Source: an uncultured Methylococcaceae bacterium
Lineage (GTDB): Bacteria > Pseudomonadota > Gammaproteobacteria > Methylococcales > Methylomonadaceae
Length of the DNA stretch: 54,404 nucleotides
Direction of reading: 5' to 3'
NCBI GenBank assembly: GCA_903938485.1
Contig: CAJADF010000035.1
Span: 1-54,404, forward strand
Position numbers and translations under genes: made by a program. Of this stretch, positions 1-9,788 are shown in pieces. The notes beneath the pieces are model-generated. The model was not told the origin of the DNA, searched no databases, and saw only the letters and a list, made by a program, of their open reading frames with translations. Every line of letters begins with the position of its first letter. Within the stretch, counting starts at the first letter, position 1.

Positions 1-212
1 TAAAGAACTAACAAAACATTATCCATCAGACTCCATTTAATAATTATTAAAAACAAATGCTACTTAGCATTAGCATTTCAATGAAAATCCAATACTTTTT
101 AATTACGTTTATTTCTCATATAGTCACACGATCAAATATTATTTGACATACCGTTAATTTATTGAAATTACGTATAATCGTAGGTATGAATAATTAAAGT
201 ACAAATAATAAA

Positions 213-221
213 TGTTATAAT
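213..221 (+). promoter_or_regulatory. candidate extended -10 promoter for argH
   Basis: TGTTATAAT is an extended -10 (TG-n-TATAAT) ending 34 bases before the argH start. The -35 region about 17 bases upstream is poor, which is usual for extended -10 promoters. The rest of 1-212 is AT-rich and holds no gene I can support. Confidence 0.4.
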
Positions 222-255
222 TTAAATCTTTTTTATTACTATTTCCAAAGCCAAT

Positions 256-1647
256 ATGACCACTGTTAACTCAGAAAAACTTTCTAGCGCAAGATTTGCC
301 CAAGCCACTGATGCTTTTGTTGAAGTCTTTACTGCATCTGTTGATTTTGATAAACGTATGGCAACACAAGACATTCAAGGTTCAATTGCACACGCTACTA
401 TGCTAGCCCATTGCGGAATATTAACGGATCATGAACGAGATGAAATAATTAAGGGTCTACACCAAATTAAGTTAGAAATAGAAAATAAAACTTTTATCTG
501 GTCAATAAAACAAGAAGATGTTCATATGAACATCGAAGCTAGACTAACTGATTTAATTGGCGTAGCAGGAAAAAAGCTACATACTGGACGCTCACGGAAT
601 GATCAAGTTGCTACAGATATAAGACTATATCTACGAAGTGAAATAGAACAAATCAGCCTACAAATTAGACGTTTAAAAATTGCAATATTAGATCTAGCCG
701 AGCAAAACTTCGACACTATTATGCCCGGCTTTACACATTTACAAGTTGCTCAACCAATTACATTTGGCCATCATTTAATGGCTTGGTTCGAAATGTTAAT
801 GAGAGATCAAGAACGCTTACAAGATTGCAAAAAACGCTTAAATGTCATGCCTTTAGGTTCCGCAGCTTTAGCTGGAACTAGTTACCCTATTGACCGCTTT
901 ATGACATCTGAATTACTTGGCTTTAGCCGTCCAAGTGCAAATTCACTTGATTCAGTCAGTGACCGTGATTTTGCAATAGAATTCACTTCAGTCGCAAGTA
1001 TAATGATGATGCACTTATCAAGGTTCTCTGAAGAACTTATTTTATGGTCTAGTGCTCAATTTGATTTTATTGAAATGCCTGATGGATTTTGCACCGGATC
1101 ATCTATTATGCCACAAAAGAAAAACCCCGATGTTCCAGAGCTAGTCAGAGGAAAATCAGGGCGTGTGACTGGACATTTAATTTCTCTACTAATGTTAATG
1201 AAAAGCCAACCATTGGCCTATAACAAAGATAATCAAGAAGATAAAGAACCAATATTCGATACAGTTGATACATTAATTAACTGTATACGTGCTTATGCGG
1301 ACATGGTCCCACATATTCACGCAAAAAAGAAAAACATGTATAACTCAGCAAAACGAGGATTTGCCACAGCAACAGACCTAGCTGATTACTTAGTCCGTAA
1401 AGGAATGGCTTTTAGAGACGCTCACGAAATTGTTGGATTAGCTGTACGTTTAGGAATAGAAACAGAACGTGACTTATCTGAAATTTCATTAAGTGAATTA
1501 CAAAATTACTCTCCATTAATTTCAGACGATGTATTTAATTACCTTACATTAGAAGGCTCCATAGCAGCTAGAAACCATATTGGAGGCACTGCTCCTGAAT
1601 GTGTACAACTTGCAATTAATACCGCTCGGTTTAAATTATCACGCTGA
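256..1647 (+). CDS. argH: argininosuccinate lyase
   Basis: Last step of arginine synthesis: cleaves argininosuccinate to arginine and fumarate in the cytoplasm. The 463 residues match the usual family length of about 460. The fumarase/aspartase superfamily signature [12 protein letters not shown] lies near residues 280-291, and [12 protein letters not shown] and the [12 protein letters not shown] helix are also present. The N-terminus [20 protein letters not shown] is typical, but the WGGRF usually seen just before it is reduced to ARF. No other arg gene is nearby. It is convergent with comEC. Confidence 0.96.
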   Translation: MTTVNSEKLSSARFAQATDAFVEVFTASVDFDKRMATQDIQGSIAHATMLAHCGILTDHERDEIIKGLHQIKLEIENKTFIWSIKQEDVHMNIEARLTDLIGVAGKKLHTGRSRNDQVATDIRLYLRSEIEQISLQIRRLKIAILDLAEQNFDTIMPGFTHLQVAQPITFGHHLMAWFEMLMRDQERLQDCKKRLNVMPLGSAALAGTSYPIDRFMTSELLGFSRPSANSLDSVSDRDFAIEFTSVASIMMMHLSRFSEELILWSSAQFDFIEMPDGFCTGSSIMPQKKNPDVPELVRGKSGRVTGHLISLLMLMKSQPLAYNKDNQEDKEPIFDTVDTLINCIRAYADMVPHIHAKKKNMYNSAKRGFATATDLADYLVRKGMAFRDAHEIVGLAVRLGIETERDLSEISLSELQNYSPLISDDVFNYLTLEGSIAARNHIGGTAPECVQLAINTARFKLSR

Positions 1648-1683
1648 ATTCGTCAGCAGTTTACATAACAGATATAAAACTTA

Positions 1684-1725
1684 CATAGTATTTTGTTTTA
1701 TATAATTAAAGTAACTAATACTATG
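1684..1725. terminator. possible weak bidirectional terminator between argH and comEC
   Basis: A 9-bp inverted repeat (CATAGTATT / AATACTATG) with a 24-base AT-rich loop sits between the convergent argH and comEC. The loop is long and the stem AT-rich, so this is only a candidate. Confidence 0.25.
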
Positions 1726-1733
1726 GCTAAATT

Positions 1734-3995
1734 TTACTTATTATTCCAATATTTAGCCGCTGTATTTCTCATACTTGCTATGTAAAATTTACCTTTGTCT
1801 TCAGTCAAAGTTAAAGCACCTTCCTTTGCTGTGTCAAACCAATTAATATTGTTCATTGAGTATCGATTTAAAACATCAGGGTGAGGATGTTTAAATTGAT
1901 TCAAATAACCAGACGATATCAATACAAATTGTGGGTTCACTGCATTTAAAAATGCCACTGTTGAAGATGTTTTACTACCGTGATGAGGGGCAATTAATAC
2001 ATCAGCCTTTAATTCCGCGCCATAACGTTGTGTTAAATCTGCCTCGGCGACTCCTTCTATATCACTTGGTAACAAATATTTTGCGATTGCTGTTCTAATC
2101 TTCAATACACAGGCATTGTTGTTGTCAGAAGTATATTCACGCTGTGGCCCTAGTACTTTAAATTCTACATTATCCCAACTCCAAACTTGCCCGGCAGTGC
2201 ATTTTGTAGGATGGTACTCTTGTAGTTCTGTCATAGCGGATGTTGATACTTCATTAACAGGAAGTCCATTCAATATTGAGACTGCACCTCCTATATGATC
2301 TTTATCAGCATGACTAATCATTAATTTATCAACTACAGTAATGTTTTCATGGCGTAAAAATGGTATCACAACACTTTTACCACTGTCACTATCAGCGGAA
2401 TACTTGGTTCCCGTATCAAATATTAAACTATGATTATGAGTTTGCACAACAATTGCCAAAGCTTGACCTACGTCTAATACTGTAAGCTTGACAGTGCCTT
2501 CTATAGGTCTTGTAGGTGGATTAAGCAACAATGGCATAAAGAGCAATCCACTCATATACCGATAAGGCAAACCCTTAGGTGATAATAATAAAATTACTGC
2601 TGGTATTGAAAATAATAATGACCATAGCTCTGGTTGTGCATAATTATAAGTTGCATAGGCAAAGTCAGCTAAATAGACTAAAACTATTTTTAAACCTTGT
2701 AATGAATAATCTGTTATAAAAAAAAATGGCTCTGCAATAACTGGATTAATAGCTAATAAAAGTATAGCAATTAACGCGAAAGGTACACTAATAAAACTAA
2801 TAAGAGGTACAGCAATAAAATTAGCAATTGGAGATATTAATGAAATTTGTTGAAAAAATATCAATAATAATGGCGCTAAACCAATTGAGGTTGCAGCATT
2901 TATTTTTAGCATCTCTAGCCAGTAAACGCTTTTATTTAGCCTGTTTGCCAAAACATAAACAATTAAACTAACTGCTAAAAACGATAACCAAAAACCCACA
3001 GATAATACAGAAGTAGGCTCATAAATTAACACGGCAAATAATGCAATGGATAACGTGTTAAAAGCCTTTGTGTTTCTTTGAAATATAATCGCCAACATCC
3101 ATACTATTAACATAACTACTGCGCGTTGCGTAGGAACAGAAAAACCCGCCAAGCCAGCATAAATACCACCTACTAACATAGCTGCACAAGCAGCTACTGA
3201 TTGAGGCGACCAGTTTATGAAGGCAAATCTGGCCCACAATTTAAGCACCAATATATAGGCCAAGCCAGCTACCAAACCTACATGCGAACCAGATATAACC
3301 ACAAGATGTGTTGTACCGGTTTTACGAAAAACCTCCCATTCAGCCTTGCTAATACCACTACCATCTCCAATCGTTAAAGCTTTTATTAGACCTAAACTCG
3401 GGTTATCAGCAAGTTTAGCATTTAAAAGATCAGAAATTTTTTGTCGCCAAACAGCAATACTTAACCACACTGAAGCCTTAACTAATAATTGCGGACGGGG
3501 ATTAGTAATAATATAACCTGTTGCACCTATGGCTTGACTAAACAAATACTGCTCATAATCAAATCCACCGGGGTTTAAACTTCCATGAGGGCGTTTCAAT
3601 TTGATAGTAAATTTCCATACCTGACCTGCTTTTATATCCTGATCAGGATAATACCAGCTCATGCGAATCTTGCTTGGTAGCTTAGCAACGGGCTCAGTCA
3701 CTTTAAAGTCAAAATGAACAACTCTCTGATTGTAATCAGGTAAATTATCAATAACACCTATAACGGGTATCTCAATTGATTCTAAAGCCATGGGCAATCT
3801 TTCGGCTAAACGCTGAGTAGCAAACGTAACTGCCCATACCACACCACAAATAAAAAACAGTATTCGGTAATAACGTAAAACAGCAAAAAATATACTTAAG
3901 AATAAAAAGATACCTAACCATAAAAGATTGGGTAATTCTGAAAATTGTTGCACACATAAAATGCCAGCAACAAAGCATAATGCAGAAATAATCAC
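1734..3995 (-). CDS. comEC: ComEC/Rec2 family DNA uptake channel
   Basis: Inner-membrane channel thought to carry single-stranded DNA into the cytoplasm during natural transformation. Order: N-terminal hydrophobic segments with a DUF4131-like soluble part, a polytopic competence domain at about residues 200-470, then a C-terminal metallo-beta-lactamase-like domain from about residue 505 with LDVGQALAIVVQ, SHADKDHIGG and APHHGSKTSS. About 753 residues, full length for the family. A GTG at 4001 is in frame, but AGGAGG at 4003-4008 is only one base from it and is well spaced for the GTG at 3995, so I chose 3995. It follows lolD by 65 bases on the same strand. No other competence genes are in the window. 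Confidence 0.93.
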   Translation of the reverse strand: MIISALCFVAGILCVQQFSELPNLLWLGIFLFLSIFFAVLRYYRILFFICGVVWAVTFATQRLAERLPMALESIEIPVIGVIDNLPDYNQRVVHFDFKVTEPVAKLPSKIRMSWYYPDQDIKAGQVWKFTIKLKRPHGSLNPGGFDYEQYLFSQAIGATGYIITNPRPQLLVKASVWLSIAVWRQKISDLLNAKLADNPSLGLIKALTIGDGSGISKAEWEVFRKTGTTHLVVISGSHVGLVAGLAYILVLKLWARFAFINWSPQSVAACAAMLVGGIYAGLAGFSVPTQRAVVMLIVWMLAIIFQRNTKAFNTLSIALFAVLIYEPTSVLSVGFWLSFLAVSLIVYVLANRLNKSVYWLEMLKINAATSIGLAPLLLIFFQQISLISPIANFIAVPLISFISVPFALIAILLLAINPVIAEPFFFITDYSLQGLKIVLVYLADFAYATYNYAQPELWSLLFSIPAVILLLSPKGLPYRYMSGLLFMPLLLNPPTRPIEGTVKLTVLDVGQALAIVVQTHNHSLIFDTGTKYSADSDSGKSVVIPFLRHENITVVDKLMISHADKDHIGGAVSILNGLPVNEVSTSAMTELQEYHPTKCTAGQVWSWDNVEFKVLGPQREYTSDNNNACVLKIRTAIAKYLLPSDIEGVAEADLTQRYGAELKADVLIAPHHGSKTSSTVAFLNAVNPQFVLISSGYLNQFKHPHPDVLNRYSMNNINWFDTAKEGALTLTEDKGKFYIASMRNTAAKYWNNK

Positions 3996-4060
3996 TAGCA
4001 CCTCCTATTGACTCGAGCTAAAAGCGCCCCAAAAGGTGCAGTGAGTTTGTTTAAGTGAAG

Positions 4061-4738
4061 TTAACCTAAGATTAGACCATCTTCCATATGTAAAACTTTA
4101 CCCATACGGGCAGCCAATTCATGATCATGTGTGACCACTAAAAAGCTAACCCGTAATTCTTGATTTAATTCCAGCATCAATTGATAAATTTGATCGGCTG
4201 TTTTACTATCTAAGTTACCAGTGGGTTCATCAGCTAACACTAAACCAGGTTTATTAATTAAGGCTCTTGCTACTGCAGCACGCTGTCTTTCTCCACCCGA
4301 TAACTCGCCAGGTTTATGTTCAATTCGGTGACCTAAGCCTACTCTTTTAAGTAATTCAATCGCTCTTATTGTCGCTTGTTTTATAGTTTCACCGGCTATC
4401 AATAAAGGCATCGCGACATTTTCGAGTACGGTGAATTCACCCAACAAATGGTGCGATTGGTAAATAAAACCTAAGGAGCTATTTCTTAACTTAGCTAATT
4501 TAATAGCGCTGACTTTATTTAGATTTTTACCAGACAGTATGACCTCACCACTGGTGGCTTTATCTAATCCGCCTAATAGGTGCAACAATGTACTTTTACC
4601 CGAGCCCGACGCCCCCATTATGGCTACACGCTCACCCACTTGAATACTTAAATCAACCCCTTTAAGCACCTCTACATCTAAACCACCTTGGTCATAGCGC
4701 TTAGTCAGTTGGCGGCATGTCAAAATTGTATTATTCAT
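4061..4738 (-). CDS. lolD: lipoprotein-releasing system ATPase LolD
   Basis: ATPase of the Lol machinery, which releases mature lipoproteins from the inner membrane to LolA. Walker [10 protein letters not shown] near residues 42-50, ABC signature [15 protein letters not shown], Walker [13 protein letters not shown] and the switch histidine in VVTHDHELA are intact. 225 residues is normal. The start ATGAATAA overlaps the stop of the permease gene by 8 bases, so the two are translationally coupled. Confidence 0.95.
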   Translation of the reverse strand: MNNTILTCRQLTKRYDQGGLDVEVLKGVDLSIQVGERVAIMGASGSGKSTLLHLLGGLDKATSGEVILSGKNLNKVSAIKLAKLRNSSLGFIYQSHHLLGEFTVLENVAMPLLIAGETIKQATIRAIELLKRVGLGHRIEHKPGELSGGERQRAAVARALINKPGLVLADEPTGNLDSKTADQIYQLMLELNQELRVSFLVVTHDHELAARMGKVLHMEDGLILG

Positions 4739-5978
4739 AACGTAATACCTCCGCTGGATTAATACGAGACGCTTGCCATGCAGGATAAATAGTCGCTAAT
4801 AAAGACAATAAAAATGCCATACCAGCGATTGAATAGACATCAGTCCATACTAATTTAGAAGGCAATTCACTGATGTAGTAAACATCCGCCGCCATAAACT
4901 GGACGTTAAATAGGCGTTCTAAAGTTGGCACTATGGTTTCCACATTTAAGGCTAACAAAATACCACCCACTGTACCCAGCGCGGTACCAACCACACCTAT
5001 AATTGAACCTAACACCATAAAGATGCCCATAATTGAACCCGAAGTTAGACCTTGTGTTTTTAAGATGGCAATATCACCCCGCTTATCGGTGACTACCATT
5101 ACTAAAGTTGATACGATATTAAAAGCCGCCACGGCTACAATCAACAATAAAATGATAAACATGACGCGTTTTTCTGTTTGTATTGCTCTAAAGAAATTAC
5201 TGTGAGCTAACGTCCAGTCACTCACTTGGTAATCGTCTGATAATGCTTTTGCCATACTGCGTGTAATTTGTGGCGCATTAAATAGATCATCTAATTTAAT
5301 ACGTAAGCCTGAAACAGCTGAATCCATCCGGAATAATTTAGCTGCATCGTCAATGTGAATTAATGCCATATTACGATCATACTCGTACATACCAACTTGA
5401 AAGACACCTACCACAGTAAATCGTCTCATCCTTGGTACTATGCCCGCGGGCGTTGAGTTAATTTGTGGACTAATCACAGTGATCTTGTCACCCATGCTAA
5501 CACCCAAATAATTTGCTAACTCTAAACCTAAAACGATGCCATATTCGCCAGGTACAAGATCAGTTAAAGCACCGTATTTCATCTTATTAGCTACGTCTGA
5601 AACTTTAGCTTCGTATTCTGGCAATATACCGTTTAGCATTGTGCCACTCACACGTCTGTCTGCATTAATCATCACCTGTCCGGTAATAAAAGGCGCAGAA
5701 CCTTGGACATGCGGATAATCAACTAGCTTTTTATCCAATGCTTGCCAATCATCCAACTGACCAAACCTACCGGTTGCGGTTGCATGAGCGGTCATACCTA
5801 AAATACGCTCTCGTAATTCAGCTTCGAAGCCGTTCATAACAGAAAGCACGGTGATAAGTGCCGTTACACCCAAAGCTATTCCTAGTACAGAAGTTAATGT
5901 GATAAATGAAATAAATTGAGTACGTCTTTTAGCTCGCGTATATCGTAAGCCAATAAAAAGGATGAGGGGTTTAAACAT
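4731..5978 (-). CDS. lolC: lipoprotein-releasing permease (LolC/LolE family)
   Basis: Membrane subunit of the lipoprotein release complex. One transmembrane helix at about 24-50, a large periplasmic (MacB-like) domain, then three C-terminal helices in the FtsX-type permease domain from about residue 270. The start [12 protein letters not shown] and [19 protein letters not shown] are typical of LolC/E. 415 residues is the family length. Only one permease gene accompanies lolD, unlike the E. coli lolC-lolD-lolE order. It may therefore act as a homodimer (LolF-like), or a second copy may lie outside the window. The LolC symbol rather than LolE is a choice of convenience. Confidence 0.9.
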   Translation of the reverse strand: MFKPLILFIGLRYTRAKRRTQFISFITLTSVLGIALGVTALITVLSVMNGFEAELRERILGMTAHATATGRFGQLDDWQALDKKLVDYPHVQGSAPFITGQVMINADRRVSGTMLNGILPEYEAKVSDVANKMKYGALTDLVPGEYGIVLGLELANYLGVSMGDKITVISPQINSTPAGIVPRMRRFTVVGVFQVGMYEYDRNMALIHIDDAAKLFRMDSAVSGLRIKLDDLFNAPQITRSMAKALSDDYQVSDWTLAHSNFFRAIQTEKRVMFIILLLIVAVAAFNIVSTLVMVVTDKRGDIAILKTQGLTSGSIMGIFMVLGSIIGVVGTALGTVGGILLALNVETIVPTLERLFNVQFMAADVYYISELPSKLVWTDVYSIAGMAFLLSLLATIYPAWQASRINPAEVLRYE

Positions 5979-6001
5979 TTAGACTTTAAATTAGATAGTA
6001 A

Positions 6002-6418
6002 TTAAGATTTTCTGCATCGAGGGCAAAATCCATATAAATATAAACCATGATCAGTTAATTCGTAACCTAGGTTATTTGCAACTTCTTGCTGCCTAGCTTC
6101 AATTAGTTCATCTGTAAACTCGTCGACCTTACCACATTTCATACAAAGTATGTGATCATGATGATCTCCGGTATCTAATTCGAATATCGAATTACCACCT
6201 TCAAAATGATGTCTAGTAACTATACCAGCTGCTTCAAATTGAGTCAGTACCCTATAAACAGTAGCTAAACCAATTTCTTCATTTTCACTAATTAGAATTT
6301 TAAATACCATTTCAGCTGTTAAATGGCGTTCATTAACCTGTTTTTCTAAAATTTGCAGAATCTTAAGTCTAGGAATAGTTACCTTAAGTCCGGCATTCTT
6401 TAAATCATGAGTTTCCAA
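6002..6418 (-). CDS. fur: ferric uptake regulator Fur
   Basis: Iron-responsive repressor. An N-terminal winged helix (GLKVTIPRLKILQIL, EIGLATVYRVLTQFEAAG) is followed by the metal-binding dimerisation domain with HHFEGGNSIFELDTGDHHDH, then CMKCGKVDEF and a C-terminal CPRC, the two pairs of zinc cysteines. 138 residues is slightly short of E. coli Fur (148). Translation starts at TTG (6418), with AGG about 8 bases upstream. It is divergent from bamE. The inverted repeat at 6484-6518 covers its likely -35, which fits autoregulation. The gap to the lolC/E gene is only 23 bases, so the fur transcript may continue into lolC/E-lolD-comEC. Confidence 0.95.
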   Translation of the reverse strand: METHDLKNAGLKVTIPRLKILQILEKQVNERHLTAEMVFKILISENEEIGLATVYRVLTQFEAAGIVTRHHFEGGNSIFELDTGDHHDHILCMKCGKVDEFTDELIEARQQEVANNLGYELTDHGLYLYGFCPRCRKS

Positions 6419-6465
6419 GAGAATACCTCAATTAACCTACATGGTACATTTTTAAAAATATCATT

Positions 6466-6471
6466 ATTGTA
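6466..6471 (-). promoter_or_regulatory. candidate fur -10
   Basis: On the minus strand TACAAT sits about 48 bases before the TTG start of fur. With a 17-base spacer the -35 would be TGATAA (6489-6494), inside the left arm of the 6484-6518 inverted repeat. Confidence 0.35.
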
Positions 6472-6483
6472 GCCTTTTTTAGT

Positions 6484-6518
6484 ATTAATTATCATGATAC
6501 TTTTATAGGATAATTAAT
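6484..6518. promoter_or_regulatory. 10-bp perfect inverted repeat between fur and bamE (possible Fur operator)
   Basis: ATTAATTATC (6484-6493) and GATAATTAAT (6509-6518) are perfect reverse complements separated by 15 bases. The halves contain ATTATC/GATAAT, the hexamers that make up Fur boxes. The left arm overlaps the likely fur -35, and the right arm ends where a candidate bamE -35 (TTAACA, 6518-6523) begins. Function is inferred. Confidence 0.45.
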
Positions 6519-6563
6519 TAACATACTGTATCATTTCTGTTTTAAATATCTAATCTGTCATAA

Positions 6564-7079
6564 ATGAGAAAATCGCTTTTAATTTGTAGTTTAATAGCTT
6601 GTCAATCATTATTTTCATGCTCATATGTTTTGAATAACTTACCCGGCGTTTATAAGATTGATGTGCAACAAGGCAACATTATTGAACAAGATCAACTCGA
6701 TCAGTTGAGGCCGGGGATGAGCAAAAAACAAGTTCAATTTATACTTGGATCACCGATGTTAGATAATGTATTCCATAAAAACCGATGGGATTACCTATAC
6801 ATTAATCAACCTAGTGGACAAGATAAAACTCAACAACAATTTTCATTATTTTTTAACAATGATAAAGTAGTTGGTATTAAAGGTAACCTTAAACCAAATT
6901 TAAATACTGGCCCTAAGATAGCTAAAGAAACAACGTTAGAAATACCTAAGCGAGATTTAGATAAAACTATGTGGGAGAAGTTAACCACTCTGTTTGGCCT
7001 TTTATCAAACGATAACCCTATAAAAAATACTAAACAAGACACGAAACCCGCTACAACAAATGATAATTTACCTTTATAA
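6564..7079 (+). CDS. bamE: outer membrane assembly lipoprotein BamE (SmpA/OmlA)
   Basis: Small lipoprotein of the BAM complex, which inserts beta-barrel proteins in the outer membrane. The N-terminus is a lipoprotein signal peptide with lipobox LFSC (Cys near residue 19). The family core follows: YKIDVQQGNIIEQDQLDQLRPGMSK, then VQFILGSPMLDNVFHKNRWDY. At 171 residues it has a longer, polar, low-complexity C-terminal tail than E. coli BamE (113). The divergent fur-bamE arrangement is common in gammaproteobacteria. Confidence 0.94.
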   Translation: MRKSLLICSLIACQSLFSCSYVLNNLPGVYKIDVQQGNIIEQDQLDQLRPGMSKKQVQFILGSPMLDNVFHKNRWDYLYINQPSGQDKTQQQFSLFFNNDKVVGIKGNLKPNLNTGPKIAKETTLEIPKRDLDKTMWEKLTTLFGLLSNDNPIKNTKQDTKPATTNDNLPL

Positions 7080-7108
7080 ATAAACTTATATTTAAAAGAG
7101 TGAATAAT

Positions 7109-7390
7109 TTATTTTTTTGCTCTTTTTCTCCTTGCTTCTTTAGGATCATTAATTAATGATCGATAGATCTCAACTCGATCATTCGCACTTAATGCTTTAT
7201 CTAAGGCACAAACTTTCCCAAACACACCAACTTTAAGTGTTTCTCTAGAAATTTCGGGGAATTCTTCTAACAGACCTGATAAATTAACCGCATCGATCAC
7301 GGTAAACCCATCATTTAAATCTATTTTTTTGATAACCTGTTGTTCAGCCAAGGCATAAACAACTTCAATTGAAATCGTGTTATGAGCCAT
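7109..7390 (-). CDS. rnfH: RnfH family ubiquitin-like protein
   Basis: RnfH/UPF0125 protein of 93 residues with a beta-grasp fold. Visible family features are ISIEVVYALAEQQVIKKIDL at the start and VGVFGKVCALDKALSANDRVEIYRSL towards the end, then a basic tail. It overlaps the 3' end of ratA by 11 bases, the usual ratA-rnfH (toxin/antitoxin-like) pairing seen in E. coli. That it is a real antitoxin is not established here. Confidence 0.9.
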   Translation of the reverse strand: MAHNTISIEVVYALAEQQVIKKIDLNDGFTVIDAVNLSGLLEEFPEISRETLKVGVFGKVCALDKALSANDRVEIYRSLINDPKEARRKRAKK

Positions 7391-7814
7391 AAACTTGTTT
7401 AGCCCTATCTGTAAATGAAGTAACCATAGTATTACATATCTGATTAAACACTACGCCAAAAGCTAAACTAGCTAACTTACCGGACATTTCAAATTCTAAA
7501 TCCAACGAAATTTTGCTAGCATCTTCACGCAAAGGCAAAAAATTCCATACACCCTCAAGATAAGAGAAGGGTCCATCTAACAAAGATACGGTAATTACTC
7601 CACCTTTATCAATTTTATTCTTGGTCGAAAATGCTTTTTTAAATCCACCTTTTGAAATCATCAATTCAGCTTCAACGAAATCTTCGCCAGCTCTGATTAT
7701 ACGACTTCCACTGCACCAAGGTAAAAAGTTAGGATAATCTTCAATATTATTAACCAATTCAAACATCTGTTGAGCTGAGAACTTTACCAAAGCACTCTTT
7801 TGCACTACTGTCAT
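7380..7814 (-). CDS. ratA: RatA / Coq10-like START-domain protein
   Basis: Polyketide cyclase/START-type protein of 144 residues. In E. coli RatA was reported to block 70S ribosome association, while eukaryotic relatives (Coq10) bind ubiquinone. Signature segments are MFELVNNIEDYPNFLPWCSG near the N-terminus and LDLEFEMSGKLASLAFGVVFNQI near the end. ATG at 7814 directly abuts the stop of the upstream symporter gene, so the three genes are one transcription unit. Confidence 0.92.
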   Translation of the reverse strand: MTVVQKSALVKFSAQQMFELVNNIEDYPNFLPWCSGSRIIRAGEDFVEAELMISKGGFKKAFSTKNKIDKGGVITVSLLDGPFSYLEGVWNFLPLREDASKISLDLEFEMSGKLASLAFGVVFNQICNTMVTSFTDRAKQVYGS

Positions 7815-9176
7815 TTATAAAACTCCAATAACATGAAGAAATACAAAAAATACGGCAGCAGGCGCAACATAACTAATTAGTATTTTCCAAACTTGATAAC
7901 CAAGAGGTGTAGGCATATCAAGTTCTGCTTCAGCATGTTTTGAATTCATGATCCAGCCCGCAAAAATAGCGATACAAAAACCACCAATAGGTAACATTAG
8001 ATTTGCAGTTAAATAATCCAGTAATTGAAAAATGGATCTATCGAATATTTTAAATTCTGACCACACATTAAATGAAAAAACAGTTCCTAATCCAAGAGTC
8101 CAAGTAACACCACCAGACCATAGACAAGCTTTTTCACGGGTAAACCCACGATTTTCAACTAACCACGCAACTGCTGGTTCAATTAAAGAGATAGAAGATG
8201 TTAATGCGGCAACGGTTAACATAATAAAAAATAACACACCCATTAACCAACCGCCTGTCATCGCACCGAAAGCGATTGGTAATGTTTCGAATATGAGGCC
8301 TGGGCCAGAGCTTGGGTGTAAATTATTTTCAAACACGATGGGGAATATGGCAATGCCTGCTAATAATGCAACGACAGTATCAGCACCCGCGATTAAGTAA
8401 ACTGTTTTGCTAATTGAAATATCTTTAGACAAGTAAGAACCGTAAACCATAATGGCTCCCATACCTAAACTCAAGGTAAAAAAGGCATGGCCCATGGCCG
8501 TTAAAATGGAATTACCCGTTAACTTGCTAAAATCGGGTGAGAATAAGAAGTGCAAACCTTTAAAGTAACTATCCGTCGTCATGGCATAAGCGACCAATAA
8601 AAACATCAATACAAATAAAGCGGGCATTAAATATTGCACGGCTTTTTCTAGACCATTATTGATTCCGCGAACAACGATAACCATAGTCGCTAACATGAAT
8701 AAGGTATGCCAAAAAATCAACTGAATGGGACTGCCTACAAAACTGTCGAATAATGATTTGATCGCTGTTGCATCAGCATCAATAAAACTACCGGTAAAGG
8801 CCTTAAGCACATAGGCTGAGGCCCAGCCCGCAATGACACTATAATATGAAAGTATAAATAAACCGGCGATAACACCCATCCAACCTAAGTAATGCCAATT
8901 GTTATCGGCACTGGCTTCTTTAGTTAATAATTCCATCGCTTCGATAGGATTTCTTTGACTGCGACGACCTAGCATAGTTTCAGCCATCATAATTGGGACA
9001 CCAATAAGTAAAACGCAGGCTAAGTATACTAATACAAACGCACCACCACCATTTTCTCCAGTAATATATGGAAACTTCCAAATATTACCTAAACCTACAG
9101 CGGATCCAGTCGCAGCAAGAATATAGGTAAAACGAGAAGACCATTTTCCATGTTCTATTGTGTTAGTATCTATCAT
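7815..9176 (-). CDS. sodium-dependent transporter, NSS/SNF family
   Basis: Neurotransmitter:sodium symporter family protein of 453 residues with about 11-12 hydrophobic segments. It starts with the family hallmark SAVGLGNIWKFPYITGENGG (residues about 21-40), the unwound TM1 region that binds sodium and substrate in LeuT. The substrate is probably an amino acid but cannot be read from sequence. RBS GAGGTG precedes ATG at 9176. It is the first gene of a symporter-ratA-rnfH unit. Confidence 0.92.
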   Translation of the reverse strand: MIDTNTIEHGKWSSRFTYILAATGSAVGLGNIWKFPYITGENGGGAFVLVYLACVLLIGVPIMMAETMLGRRSQRNPIEAMELLTKEASADNNWHYLGWMGVIAGLFILSYYSVIAGWASAYVLKAFTGSFIDADATAIKSLFDSFVGSPIQLIFWHTLFMLATMVIVVRGINNGLEKAVQYLMPALFVLMFLLVAYAMTTDSYFKGLHFLFSPDFSKLTGNSILTAMGHAFFTLSLGMGAIMVYGSYLSKDISISKTVYLIAGADTVVALLAGIAIFPIVFENNLHPSSGPGLIFETLPIAFGAMTGGWLMGVLFFIMLTVAALTSSISLIEPAVAWLVENRGFTREKACLWSGGVTWTLGLGTVFSFNVWSEFKIFDRSIFQLLDYLTANLMLPIGGFCIAIFAGWIMNSKHAEAELDMPTPLGYQVWKILISYVAPAAVFFVFLHVIGVL

Positions 9177-9272
9177 TTACGAGCACCTCAAAAAACTCAC
9201 CTTATTAATAATATCGAGTAAAATAACAAAAATTATCGCTCTCGTCAGTTTTAAAACTAATATCCGCACCCT

Positions 9273-9758
9273 ATGGCCGAAAAAAACTCCAAAAAGAATA
9301 AAACTCAACAGAACGCGACAATTGCCGTTAATCGTCAAGCTAAGCATGAGTATTTTATTGAAGAGCGTTTTGAAGCAGGTCTTGTTTTAGAAGGTTGGGA
9401 AGTAAAAAGTCTTCGTGAAGGACGTGTACAGCTTAAAGAAAGTTATGTAGTATTAAAACGGGGTGAGGCTTGGTTGTCGGGTGCGCACATCTCTGCTTTA
9501 TTATCGGCTTCAACTCATATTAAACCTGACTCAATTCGACATAAAAAATTGTTACTTAACAGACATGAACTTAATAAACTAATTGGCTCGGTAGAACGAA
9601 AAGGTTATACATTGATTCCGCTTTCAATGTACTGGAAAACCGGCCGCGCTAAATTAGAAATTGGCTTAGCAAAAGGTAAACAACTTCACGATAAAAGAGC
9701 AACTTCTAAAGATAGGGATTGGCAGCGCGAAAAAGAACGTATCATGAAAAAGGCTTAA
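9273..9758 (+). CDS. smpB: SsrA-binding protein SmpB
   Basis: Binds tmRNA and brings it to stalled ribosomes in trans-translation. 161 residues, normal length. Core features: [43 protein letters not shown], and the basic C-terminal tail [20 protein letters not shown] that reads the empty mRNA channel. It is divergent from the symporter gene. No tmRNA gene follows in the window. Confidence 0.97.
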   Translation: MAEKNSKKNKTQQNATIAVNRQAKHEYFIEERFEAGLVLEGWEVKSLREGRVQLKESYVVLKRGEAWLSGAHISALLSASTHIKPDSIRHKKLLLNRHELNKLIGSVERKGYTLIPLSMYWKTGRAKLEIGLAKGKQLHDKRATSKDRDWQREKERIMKKA

Positions 9759-9788
9759 TTTTAAACCACTAAAACCACTAAGAATGAA

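Noticed and set aside
143-178. TTGACA (143-148) and TATAAT (173-178) upstream of argH as one promoter
   Set aside because: The spacer is 24 bases, far from the usual 15-19. The extended -10 at 213-221 is a better candidate.
7094-7126. AAAAGAG / CTCTTTT inverted repeat between bamE and rnfH as a terminator
   Set aside because: Short, AT-rich, 19-base loop, and the right arm lies inside the rnfH coding region.
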